The notes below the pieces were generated by a model that did no database searches, had not been told where the DNA came from, and saw only the letters and a program-made list of their open reading frames with translations. A stretch of DNA of 64,000 nucleotides from Betaproteobacteria bacterium (GTDB taxonomy: Bacteria; Pseudomonadota; Gammaproteobacteria; Burkholderiales; Burkholderiaceae_F): the NCBI GenBank assembly GCA_005882215.1, contig VBCK01000116.1, positions 1 to 64,000 on the forward strand, in the 5' to 3' direction. Both the position numbers and the translations under genes were made by a program. Shown piece by piece: positions 37,073 to 45,063 of the stretch (the stretch's first letter is position 1; each line of letters begins with the position of its first letter).

Positions 37073-37900
37073 TCAGGACCCGGCGGCCACCGCACTGCGG
37101 ATCGCAAACGAGGTTTCGAAGGTCGCGTTGCTCGAATCCACCACTTCGGCCTTCAGATCGCCATCGGCGTGCGGGACGAAGTAGAAGCGGAAGTTCGGGT
37201 TTTCGCTGATCGTGAAGTCGATGTCGGCGCTCATCACGGGCTTGCCCGCATAGCTGACCTGCACCGTCCGGACGAAGCGGGGCGGGGCGTACAGGCGCGT
37301 GACCTGATCCATCGCCAGTCCGGACACGTTCGGGTGGCTGATCATCAGCTCGACCAGGTTCGGTTGATCCAGCTGGACACCGCCCTCGGTGCGGATTTTC
37401 ATCCGGCCCAGGCGCGCCATCGCGGCTTCCAGGTCCTTGCCGGCGGGCGCTGAACATCCGCCCGCTGCCTTCACGTACTTCATCGTCATGTACAGCTTGC
37501 CGTCCTGCATCTCGGCGATCGCGCGCACCCAGGTGTAATCCTCGATGCGTATCCGGGTCTCGATGTCGGCCCGGCCGCTGTCCGGTGTCAGGGTGAACAC
37601 CGCCCCCAGCGGCGACGGGTTCTTGTCGATCACCAGGTAGATTCTGCGAATCCAGCGCTGCGGCTGCTGCGGCTGCGCCGCGTGAATGAGGATCGGCACC
37701 ACGGCCGCGTCCTCGGCGCGATTCGGAGCCTCGAGCGACACGACCTGATCGGCATCGGCCTCGAAGGCGCGGCCGGCGAACTGCGCCTCGCGCACCTTGC
37801 GCCAGGTCTCGGTCTGCGTTTCCTGCGCGCGCGCCGGCGCACTGAGCACGCCGGCCAGCAGCAGCGCCCCCACCAGCCAGATCGGATCGTTCCGGTTCAT
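37073..37900 (-). CDS. Quinoprotein-dehydrogenase-associated SoxYZ-like carrier protein
   Basis: This 275-residue exported protein (signal to APARAQ) fuses a SoxY-like N-terminal domain and a SoxZ-like C-terminal domain. The SoxY swinging-arm motif appears as AAGGCSAP with Cys149, here in the middle of the fused protein. The SoxZ part includes LMISHPNVSG and YAGKPVMSADIDFTISENP. In PQQ-dehydrogenase loci such fusions are believed to carry an unknown substrate covalently. The ATG at 37900 overlaps the upstream metallohydrolase gene's stop by four bases, so the two are coupled. Its real cargo is unknown. Confidence 0.88.
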   Translation of the reverse strand: MNRNDPIWLVGALLLAGVLSAPARAQETQTETWRKVREAQFAGRAFEADADQVVSLEAPNRAEDAAVVPILIHAAQPQQPQRWIRRIYLVIDKNPSPLGAVFTLTPDSGRADIETRIRIEDYTWVRAIAEMQDGKLYMTMKYVKAAGGCSAPAGKDLEAAMARLGRMKIRTEGGVQLDQPNLVELMISHPNVSGLAMDQVTRLYAPPRFVRTVQVSYAGKPVMSADIDFTISENPNFRFYFVPHADGDLKAEVVDSSNATFETSFAIRSAVAAGS

Positions 37901-38865
37901 TCTTCCCATTCGAGCTCGGCGTACGCGGCCGTGATGTTGCGTCGATGATACCCGTCAAACAGCAGCCAGCGGTCGCGCTCCTCGCGCGCAACTTCCTGCA
38001 GCGCCCGGCCGATCGGATGGTGCGCGCGGATCGCCGCGCGGGTGCCCTCGGCCAGCGCCCGCAGGTAGCGCCGCTGCGCCGCGACAGCGTCGCGCCAGTT
38101 GCCGGAAGGTCCGTGGCCCGGGATGATGCGCTGCGGGCCCATCTGCTCGATCTCGTCCATCGCGGCCAGCCACCCGGTCACGCTGCCGTCCAGAGACGGA
38201 ATCCTGCCCGCGAACAGCAGATCGCCGGCCCACAAGGTTCCGGTGCGTTCGTCGTAGACGGTCAGGTCGTTGTCCGTGTGTGCGGTGCGCCATGCCTTCA
38301 GGATCAGGGTCCGCCCGCCCAGGTCCAGCGAAAAGGGCTGGCCCGGCGCCACCAGGCGGGTCGGCATCACCAGATGTGAATCGCCCGCCTGCTCGCCGAG
38401 CGCCCGCCGCAGCGCACTGGCGTAGGCGGTGCTGCGCGCCGCCAGCGCCGGCCCCAGATGCACATGGCCGATGAACTGCGGATCATCGGCCGCAAACGCG
38501 CTGTTGCCATACACATGGTCGGGGTGCATGTGGGTGTTGATCACCGCGCACACCGGCCGGTCGGTCGCCGCCCGCACCGCCGCGCGCAACTGCGCGCCCT
38601 CGATCGGCGAGCCGCCGGTGTCGATCACCGCAACACAGCGGTCACCGACCACGAAACCGACGTTGGCGATCGCGCCCAGGTTGGCGGCCGATGTTTCCTC
38701 CTGCGTTCCGTAGAAGACGTACGCGCCCGCGCCGACCGGCGTGACCGCAAGCGGGGTGATCGACTCGGCGACGGCGCAGCGGCCGGCGAGCGCCAGCGCG
38801 ATCAGCCACGCGTTCGTCGCGAGCCACGCCAGGCGGCGCGCCGCCGGCATCGGAAAATCGTCCAT
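37897..38865 (-). CDS. Quinoprotein-relay zinc metallohydrolase (metallo-beta-lactamase fold)
   Basis: This 322-residue exported metallo-beta-lactamase-fold protein carries an intact zinc-site set: THMHPDH, a downstream His in HVHLG or WRTAHTDND, WAGDLLF (bridging Asp) and PGHGPSG. An N-terminal hydrophobic signal ends near GRCAVAE. It resembles SoxH-related proteins of the quinoprotein relay system and is co-transcribed with the SoxYZ-like carrier, whose cargo it may hydrolyse. The start could also be the ATG at 38850. Upstream in-frame Arg/Ser-rich sequence is shadow of the moxR gene. Confidence 0.88.
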   Translation of the reverse strand: MDDFPMPAARRLAWLATNAWLIALALAGRCAVAESITPLAVTPVGAGAYVFYGTQEETSAANLGAIANVGFVVGDRCVAVIDTGGSPIEGAQLRAAVRAATDRPVCAVINTHMHPDHVYGNSAFAADDPQFIGHVHLGPALAARSTAYASALRRALGEQAGDSHLVMPTRLVAPGQPFSLDLGGRTLILKAWRTAHTDNDLTVYDERTGTLWAGDLLFAGRIPSLDGSVTGWLAAMDEIEQMGPQRIIPGHGPSGNWRDAVAAQRRYLRALAEGTRAAIRAHHPIGRALQEVAREERDRWLLFDGYHRRNITAAYAELEWEE

Positions 38866-38954
38866 CGGGTATCGGAAGCCGGTTGTTATCCTAGCAACCA
38901 CGACCAGGTCCGAGGCCGAGCTGGTCTGCATTCGATCCGGGCCCGAGCCGCCGC

Positions 38955-39974
38955 ATGACCGATCTGACGCAATTCGACCGCTGGCGCCAACACGCGCTCG
39001 CACTGGAAGCCGGTGTCGCGCAGGCGGTCGTGGGGCAGCCGCGCGCGATCCGCCTGACCACGATGGCCCTGCTGGCTGGCGGCCACGTGCTGCTCGAGGG
39101 CAACGTCGGCGTCGGCAAGACCACGCTGCTGCGCGCGTTCGCGCGCTCGATCGGGGGCGGATTCGAGCGCATCGAGGGTACCGTGGACCTGATGCCCAGC
39201 GATCTGATCTACCACGCCTACATCGACGCGGAGGGCCGCCCACGGGTCGAGCCGGGACCGTTGCTGCATCATGGCCCTGATCTGGCGGTGTTCTTCTTCA
39301 ACGAGATCAACCGCGCGCGGCCCCAGGTGCAGTCGCTGCTGCTGCGCGTGATGGCCGAAGGCAGCGTGCGCGCTTTCAACCGCGACAGCTCGCTGCCGTT
39401 CGTCACCGTGTTCGCCGATCGCAACCGGGTCGAACGCGAGGAGACCTTCGAGCTCGCCGCGGCCGCGCGCGACCGCTTCATGATCGAAGTGTCGGTCGAT
39501 GCGCCGCTCGAGGAGGACCTGCGCTGGCTGCTGATCAGCGAGCCGCAGTTCCATGACGCGGACCAGTTGCTCGAGCGGGTGCCGCGCGGGGTGCTCGACT
39601 TCCACTCGCTGCGCCAGTGCGCCCAGGCGATCCAGCGCTCGGTGCGCGCCAGCGACGCGCTGCGGCGCTACGCGCTGGCGCTGTGGGACGTGCTGAATCG
39701 GCCGGCGGCGCACGGCCTGGTGCTGGACGGCGCCGATGTCGGACGACTGCTGCTCGCGGGGGCCAGCCCGCGCGGCGTTTCGATGCTGCTGCGGATGGCG
39801 CGCGTGCGGGCCTGGCTCGACGGTCGCGACTACCTGGCTCCCGAGGACCTGCGCGATCCGTGGCACGAAGTGATGACGCACCGGCTCGTGCTGGATCCGG
39901 TGTTCGAACTGCGGCGCGCCGAACTGGTGCCGCGCCTGCTGGCGCGGGTTCTGGATCGCGTTCCGGCTCCGTGA
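38955..39974 (+). CDS. mxaR: MoxR-family AAA ATPase (MxaR-like)
   Basis: This 339-residue AAA+ ATPase of the MoxR class is thought to act as a chaperone in activating methanol dehydrogenase. Walker A is EGNVGVGKTTLLRAF, Walker B is VFFFNEINRARPQVQ, and a sensor region follows (FADRNRVEREETFEL). It is the first gene of a tightly packed six-gene operon (mxaRSACKL order). It diverges from the metallohydrolase gene, with about 90 bases between them for both promoters. Confidence 0.92.
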   Translation: MTDLTQFDRWRQHALALEAGVAQAVVGQPRAIRLTTMALLAGGHVLLEGNVGVGKTTLLRAFARSIGGGFERIEGTVDLMPSDLIYHAYIDAEGRPRVEPGPLLHHGPDLAVFFFNEINRARPQVQSLLLRVMAEGSVRAFNRDSSLPFVTVFADRNRVEREETFELAAAARDRFMIEVSVDAPLEEDLRWLLISEPQFHDADQLLERVPRGVLDFHSLRQCAQAIQRSVRASDALRRYALALWDVLNRPAAHGLVLDGADVGRLLLAGASPRGVSMLLRMARVRAWLDGRDYLAPEDLRDPWHEVMTHRLVLDPVFELRRAELVPRLLARVLDRVPAP

Positions 39975-40852
39975 TGGTCGACCGCCGCGCCGGCGACACC
40001 GGTCAGGAGATCCTGTACCGGCTGGCGCGCCGCCCCATGCACGGCCGGCCCGGTCGGCACCACTCGCGGGCGCCCGGCCCGGGGCTGGATGTGCACGGGT
40101 TCGCGCCGCTGGCCATCTTTCCGGACGTACGGCGCCTCGATCTGCACGTGTCGGCGCGCGATCCGTTCGGCCATTGGATCGTGCGGCTGCCCCGCCAGCG
40201 ATCCAGCGCGACCCTGATCGTGCTGGCCGACCTGTCGGCCTCGATGACGTTCGGCCGGGCGCCGCGCAAGCAGGACGCGCTCGCCGACTTTGTCGACGCG
40301 CTGGGGCATTCGGCCTGGCGTGTGGGCGACGCGATCGGCTTCGTCGGTGCCGACGAGGCCGTGCGGGAGCAATGGACGCTGGCGCCGACCCGCAGTCGCG
40401 GCGCGACGGTGGAGCTGGCACGGCGGCTGCGCGGCGCCCATTTAAACGGCGCCGGCGCGGGCGCGATCAGTTTGGCCGCGCTGCGACTGGGCCGGCGGCG
40501 TGACGCGCTCGTTTTCCTGGCTTCGGACTTTCATTGGCCCGAGCCCGTGCTGCGGGCCGCGTGCGCCGCACTGGCCTCGCGCGATGTCGTGCCCGTGGTG
40601 CTGTGGGCCCCTGACGAGTTCGACCGCTGGCCGCGGCGTGGTCTGGCGGAAGTGCAGGACCTGGAAAGCGGCGAGCGCCGCGCCGTCTGGTTCCGCCCGT
40701 CCCTGGCGGCCGCGATGGCGCGCGCCGGGGCGCAGCGCCGCGCCGAGCTGCGGGCGCGATTTGCCGACTACGGCTGGCGTCCGTTTTTCTGCGATGGCGC
40801 GTTTCACGCGGCAGCGCTCAATGCGTACTTTCATGGCGAGGATCGCGCCTAG
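39974..40852 (+). CDS. mxaS: MxaS-like DUF58 protein with vWA-type MIDAS
   Basis: This 292-residue cytoplasmic protein of the DUF58 family always accompanies MoxR ATPases. The vWA-like part starts at LIVLADLSASMTFG (MIDAS DxSxS pattern), followed by WRVGDAIGFVGAD and ALVFLASDF. It begins one base inside the mxaR stop codon (TGATG) and overlaps mxaA at its 3' end by about 20 bases. MxaS is required for methanol dehydrogenase activity in other methylotrophs, but its exact action is unknown. Confidence 0.88.
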   Translation: MVDRRAGDTGQEILYRLARRPMHGRPGRHHSRAPGPGLDVHGFAPLAIFPDVRRLDLHVSARDPFGHWIVRLPRQRSSATLIVLADLSASMTFGRAPRKQDALADFVDALGHSAWRVGDAIGFVGADEAVREQWTLAPTRSRGATVELARRLRGAHLNGAGAGAISLAALRLGRRRDALVFLASDFHWPEPVLRAACAALASRDVVPVVLWAPDEFDRWPRRGLAEVQDLESGERRAVWFRPSLAAAMARAGAQRRAELRARFADYGWRPFFCDGAFHAAALNAYFHGEDRA

Positions 40853-41708
40853 GGCGCTGCTGGCCGCGGCGCTGGCGCCGCTGGCCGGCGCGGCGTGGGC
40901 GCTGTCGGTGGAAACCGCGGAGCCGCGCCCGTTCGGCTACACGGTGGGCGATGTGCTGGAGCGCCGGCTGCTGGTCGATCGGGCCCGCGACGGCACCGTG
41001 GATCCTGCCAGCCTGCCGCGGCCGGGCCGCTACGGCCGCTGGTTTCAGTTGCGCGAGGCCGCCTTCGTGCCGGATGGCGTGCGGCTGGCCTACCAGATCG
41101 TCAACGTGCCGCTCCAACCGCAACAGGAGAACCTGCCGTCGCTGCGCGTGCGCGTGATCGCTCCGGACGGACACACGCAGGAAGCTGACGTCGGCCCGTT
41201 TACCGTGGCAATGACGCCGGTCGCGCACTTCGGCCCCGATGACGTGATCCAGGCCGACAACGTTCGGCCTGACCTCGACCCGCGGCCGATCGACACCGCG
41301 AGCCGGCGCGAACGGGTGCTCGCGTACGCGGCCGCACTGATCGCGCTGGCGGCGGTGCAGCTGGCGCCGGCGCTGGCACCTCGCTTCGGGTGGCGCCCAG
41401 CCGGACCTTTCGGTCGCGCCCGGCGCGCGTTGCACCGATCGTTTCTGCGCGGCGATGATGTCGCCGCGCGGCGTCGCGCGCTTCGCTGCTTGCACCAGGC
41501 ACTCGACGAAGCGGCCGGCCGGACCCTGGCGCTGGATAACGTGGAGCTGCTGTTCGGGACTCACCCGTGGCTGGCGCCGGCCCGGGCATCGGTGCAGTCC
41601 CTGCTGGCCGACTCGCGCGCCGCGTTTTTCGGCGAGGCGCCTCCGCCGCCTCGCGAGCGCCTGTTGGCGGTGGCGGGCCAGCTGGCCGACCTGGAACGCC
41701 GAAGGTGA
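40833..41708 (+). CDS. mxaA: MxaA-like methanol dehydrogenase maturation protein
   Basis: This 291-residue protein has an N-terminal export signal (MARIAPRALLAAALAPLAGAAWA), a beta-rich periplasmic region (FGYTVGDVLERRLLVDR, VNVPLQPQQENLPSLRVR), a membrane segment near residues 165-185, and an alpha-helical cytoplasmic tail (ALRCLHQALDEAAGRTL, NVELLFGTHPWL). This matches MxaA, implicated in metal insertion (calcium, and presumably lanthanide here) into methanol dehydrogenase. It overlaps both mxaS and mxaC. The name rests on layout and position rather than on a strong motif. Confidence 0.85.
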   Translation: MARIAPRALLAAALAPLAGAAWALSVETAEPRPFGYTVGDVLERRLLVDRARDGTVDPASLPRPGRYGRWFQLREAAFVPDGVRLAYQIVNVPLQPQQENLPSLRVRVIAPDGHTQEADVGPFTVAMTPVAHFGPDDVIQADNVRPDLDPRPIDTASRRERVLAYAAALIALAAVQLAPALAPRFGWRPAGPFGRARRALHRSFLRGDDVAARRRALRCLHQALDEAAGRTLALDNVELLFGTHPWLAPARASVQSLLADSRAAFFGEAPPPPRERLLAVAGQLADLERRR

Positions 41709-42709
41709 TCGTGTTCGAGCATCGCACGCTGCTGTGCTTGCTGCCGCTGGCGCTGCTGCCGTGGCTGCCGAGCGCGCGTGCCGCGCAGGCCCATTACCCC
41801 GCGCTGTTGATGATCGCGCCCGACGCGCTGTCGCGCTGGGCCGGCCGGCTGTTGCGCGGGTGCGCGAGCGTTGCGATCGCGTCGCTGGTGATCGCGCTGG
41901 CCGCGCCGCGCTCGCCCGAAACGACGGTGGAGACGGTCGGTCGTGGCGCGGAGATCGTGGTGCTGCTGGACCGCAGCCTGAGCATGGACCAGCCGTTCGG
42001 CAAGCCGTCCAACGCGGTGCTGGACCTGAGCGGACAGACCAAGGCGCAGGTCGCGCAGCGCTTGATCGGCGAGTTCGCGCGCCAGCGCGCCGACGACCTG
42101 TTCGGGCTCGTGCTGTTCAGCACCTTTCCGCTGCCGGTGCTGCCGTTCACGCAGGACCAGGACGTGATCCAGGGCGCGATCGGCGCCACCGGCACCAGCC
42201 GCGCGCTCGCAGACACCGATGTCGGTCTCGGGTTGCTGGCGGCGGCCAGCTACTTTGACCGTCGCGTCTACTCCGGCTCGCGTGTGGTGGTGCTGGTGTC
42301 GGACGGCGGGGCGCAGCTCGATCCGGTCACCCGCGAACGCATCGCCGATGCCTATCTGCGGGGGCGGATCGCACTGTACTGGCTGTACATCCGCTCCCGC
42401 TTCGGCCCCGGGCTGTCGGTTGCGGGCCGCAGCGACTCGCCGGCCGACGACGTGATCCCGGAGCGCGCGCTGAATCGGTACTTCCGCAGCCTGAAGAGCC
42501 CGTATCGCGTGTACGAGGCCGAGGATGCCGACGCTCTGCAGCGGGCGATCGTCGATCTGGGGCGGTTGGAGCGCGCGCCGCTGCAGCTGCGCACGCTGCG
42601 GGCGGGCGCTGACCTGCGGCGCTGGCCGCTCGCGCTCGCGCTGGTCGCGGCGGCTGTGATGGTTTTCGCCAACCTGCGGATGGTGAGGCCATGGCAGGTG
42701 GTCCCGTGA
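41705..42709 (+). CDS. mxaC: MxaC-like membrane protein with von Willebrand A domain
   Basis: This 334-residue membrane-anchored vWA protein has two N-terminal hydrophobic segments, a MIDAS site VVLLDRSLSMDQPFGKP, TGTSRALADTDVG and VVLVSDGGAQLD, and a C-terminal hydrophobic helix (ALALVAAAVMVFANL). It is the fourth gene of the maturation operon, starting from a GTG that overlaps the mxaA stop by four bases. It probably presents its vWA domain in the periplasm and pairs with MxaL during dehydrogenase maturation. Confidence 0.87.
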   Translation: MIVFEHRTLLCLLPLALLPWLPSARAAQAHYPALLMIAPDALSRWAGRLLRGCASVAIASLVIALAAPRSPETTVETVGRGAEIVVLLDRSLSMDQPFGKPSNAVLDLSGQTKAQVAQRLIGEFARQRADDLFGLVLFSTFPLPVLPFTQDQDVIQGAIGATGTSRALADTDVGLGLLAAASYFDRRVYSGSRVVVLVSDGGAQLDPVTRERIADAYLRGRIALYWLYIRSRFGPGLSVAGRSDSPADDVIPERALNRYFRSLKSPYRVYEAEDADALQRAIVDLGRLERAPLQLRTLRAGADLRRWPLALALVAAAVMVFANLRMVRPWQVVP

Positions 42710-43278
42710 AGCGCTCTGCTCGGGGCGCGCTCCGGATCGCGCTGCTCCTTGCCAGCGCCGCGATGGCCGGCGCTTTGGCGCTCGAATGCTGGCAGCTTGC
42801 GCGCGCGCAGGAAGTGAATCGGCAACTGGCGCAGCGGCTGGCCCGTCGCCCGGAACAGCCGGCGCAGCTCGCATCGACCGCAAGCGATCCCCGGCTGTGG
42901 GTCGCGGCGGCTCGACCGTCGTTCAGCGCCGGTGGTGTCGCGCAGGCGGCCGCGCTGCTGCGACGCGCCGCCGATGCCTCGCGCGGCGAGTTGCGCCAGG
43001 TTGCGCTGTACGACCTGGGCAATCTGTACCTGAAGGAGGCGCTCAGGGTGCGCGAAAGCGGCGCCGACGCGTCGGCACTGCCGCTGCTCGAACTGGCCAA
43101 GGAGAGTTATCGCAGCGCGCTGCTGGAGCGTCCCGACCTGTGGGACGCCAAATTCAACCTGGAACTGGCGTTGCGCCTGGCGCCGGATCCGGATCCGGAC
43201 GACACCGGCGCTCCGCAGATCCTGACCGGCGAGCGCGCGGTCACGACGATGCGGGCGTTCACGCTCGGGCTGCCATGA
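42691..43278 (+). CDS. mxaK: MxaK-like protein
   Basis: This protein of up to 195 residues has one N-terminal membrane helix (IALLLASAAMAGALALECW) and a helical periplasmic part with TPR-like character (AALLRRAADASRG, ALYDLGNLYLKEALRVRE, SYRSALLERPDLWDAKFNLELAL). This fits MxaK of methanol-oxidation operons. Two starts compete: the ATG at 42691, with GGTGAGG just before it, and a GTG at 42706 that overlaps the mxaC stop by four bases as in the rest of the operon. The helix repeats suggest a protein-protein scaffold. Confidence 0.83.
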   Translation: MAGGPVKRSARGALRIALLLASAAMAGALALECWQLARAQEVNRQLAQRLARRPEQPAQLASTASDPRLWVAAARPSFSAGGVAQAAALLRRAADASRGELRQVALYDLGNLYLKEALRVRESGADASALPLLELAKESYRSALLERPDLWDAKFNLELALRLAPDPDPDDTGAPQILTGERAVTTMRAFTLGLP

Positions 43279-44267
43279 GCCTCGCGGCGCTTAGCCGCCT
43301 GCTCGCTCGCGCAAGCGGCGCGTTGCCGGTTCGGGCGGCGTTGCTGGCCGCCAGTGCGCTGACCGCGCTGGCGCTCGCGGCGCCGCATCCGGTGCTGCCG
43401 CAGCGCGTGTTGGACGGCATTGCGGTGCTGGACATCACGCAAAGCATGAACACGCTAGATGCGCTGCTCGACGGACAACCGGCGAGCCGCCTCGCGTTTG
43501 CGAAAGCCCGGCTGCGCCGCGCGCTGGCACGGTTGCCGTGCGGCGCACGGCTGGGTTGGGCCGTGTTTACCGAGTACCGCACTTACGTATTGCTGCTGCC
43601 GGTGGAGGTGTGTGCGAATTACGCGGAGCTGGCGGCGACTTTGGACCGGATCGACGGCACGATGGCGTGGGCCGGCGGCAGCCAGATCAGCAAGGGCCTG
43701 ATGTCGGCTCTGCGAATCAGCGCGCGGATACCGGAGCATCCGGCCATCGTGTTTTTCACGGACGGTCACGAGGCGCCGCCGCTGCGCAGCGACTTCGTCC
43801 CGATCGTGCCGGACGACGCGACCGACCCGCACGGGATCATCGTGGGCGTGGGCGGCGACGCGCTGCGCCCGATTCCCAAGTTCGACCCCACGGGGCACCC
43901 GATCGGACTCTGGGGTCCGGAGGACGTGATGCAGGCGCCCCCGCGCGAATCGTTCGACCCGGTTCAGCAGGGCTCGGCCGGGTCGGCAGCCGGGGCACCC
44001 GCGGGCAGCGAACACCTCAGTTCGCTGAAGCAGTCGCACCTGCGCGAGCTCGCCGCGCTCACCGGTCTTGGCTACGTGCGCCTGCAGCCGACGACCGACG
44101 TCGCCGACCTGCTGCAGGACCAACGATGCACGCGAAGCCTCGCGGTGCCGGTCGATGCGCGCGCACCGCTGGCGGCGATTGCGCTCGCGCTTCTCGTTTT
44201 TGCGATCGGGCCGATCCGTCGTTTGCCGATCGGGATCGCGCGCCGGCTGCGGGCTAGTCGTACTTGA
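43275..44267 (+). CDS. mxaL: MxaL-like membrane protein with von Willebrand A domain
   Basis: This 330-residue vWA protein has N- and C-terminal membrane segments. The MIDAS region reads AVLDITQSMNT, a DxTxS variant, followed by GGSQISKGLMSAL and IVFFTDGHEAP. It is the last gene of the mxaRSACKL-like operon and overlaps mxaK by four bases. Its 3' end overlaps the convergent pterin dehydratase gene by 14 bases, so mRNA from both may anneal there. It probably acts with MxaC and MxaR. Confidence 0.87.
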   Translation: MSLAALSRLLARASGALPVRAALLAASALTALALAAPHPVLPQRVLDGIAVLDITQSMNTLDALLDGQPASRLAFAKARLRRALARLPCGARLGWAVFTEYRTYVLLLPVEVCANYAELAATLDRIDGTMAWAGGSQISKGLMSALRISARIPEHPAIVFFTDGHEAPPLRSDFVPIVPDDATDPHGIIVGVGGDALRPIPKFDPTGHPIGLWGPEDVMQAPPRESFDPVQQGSAGSAAGAPAGSEHLSSLKQSHLRELAALTGLGYVRLQPTTDVADLLQDQRCTRSLAVPVDARAPLAAIALALLVFAIGPIRRLPIGIARRLRASRT

Positions 44268-44640
44268 TGTAGCGGAAGCGTTGATCGTCGCGCGGCGTGC
44301 CTTCCAGCGGCCCGCCCTCCAGGCCCGGCTGCCACTGGATCACCTCCTCGATCTTCTTCGCGAGGGCGAAGTCCTTGTCGGTGACTCCTTTGGCCGTATG
44401 CGTGCACAACTTCACGATCACGAATGCGTACGACACCGCCAGGTCCGGATGGTGCCAGGCCGCCTCGGCCAGATGGCCGACGGCATTGATGACCATCAGC
44501 GTGCCTTTCCAGCCCTCGGTGCGGTACTTGCGGCGAATCCAGCCGTTCTCGTAGGTCCAGTGCGGTAGCTCGGCTGCGAGCCGCTCGGCGACCTGCTCCT
44601 CGGAGTAGGCGACTTCAGACCGCTTCGTCGACGTGCTCAT
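44254..44640 (-). CDS. Pterin-4a-carbinolamine dehydratase family protein
   Basis: This 128-residue protein contains the PCD active-site segment EAAWHHPDLAVSYAFVIVKL and CTHTAKGVTDKDFALAKKIE, with the conserved His-His and downstream His. In other bacteria PCD recycles 4a-hydroxytetrahydrobiopterin. Next to xoxF, and with a FolB-like gene just beyond it, a part in pterin (perhaps H4MPT) biosynthesis or maintenance is more likely; no phenylalanine hydroxylase gene is here. AAGGAG lies nine bases before the ATG. Confidence 0.88.
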   Translation of the reverse strand: MSTSTKRSEVAYSEEQVAERLAAELPHWTYENGWIRRKYRTEGWKGTLMVINAVGHLAEAAWHHPDLAVSYAFVIVKLCTHTAKGVTDKDFALAKKIEEVIQWQPGLEGGPLEGTPRDDQRFRYIKYD

Positions 44641-45063
44641 CGCAAGTGCTCCTTCAAGGTGCATTCTCAAGGCGCATTCGACGCCTAGGGTATACCGTCG
44701 CTGGCATATCAGGTTTGGCTTCGCGCGCGGCGCGGTCGAGAGCGCGGGCTTTGAGATTAACGACGAACCATGATGATGCAGGCGGGGTCTTGTTTGCTGC
44801 ACCACAGCATGCGTGAATGAAAAACGGATGGCAGCGGGATTGCCAGAGCGCCGAATTTTGCTGTAACTTCAATGGCAGATCGCGGATTGTCAAATAACGC
44901 AAACCGAAACGCACGGACAATTCATCCCGGTGAGACAGCACCAGAGGTCTTGCCGGCGGTGATTCAAGGGCGTGAGGTGGATACTGCAATCAGCGTTCAG
45001 CGGCGGCCGTGCGGCTCGCGAGAGGCGCGCGACAGCTTTGAGGGCAAACGTAAGGAGACGCTC
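44641..45063. promoter_or_regulatory. xoxF: xoxF upstream region with possible promoter
   Basis: This 423-base divergent gap has a more A/T-rich middle (about 44750-44920). A sigma-70-like pair on the plus strand is TTGCCA (44840-44845), 16 bases, then TGTAAC (44862-44867), which would give a leader of roughly 190 bases before xoxF. An open frame from 44872 runs into xoxF, but its Arg-rich leader is not protein-like. Lanthanide-dependent control is known for xoxF in other species, but no regulator gene is nearby. Confidence 0.35.

Noticed and set aside
44872-45063. Extended N-terminus for XoxF
   Set aside because: The in-frame leader is Arg/Asn-rich with no signal; the ATG at 45064 has AAGGAG and gives a proper signal peptide.
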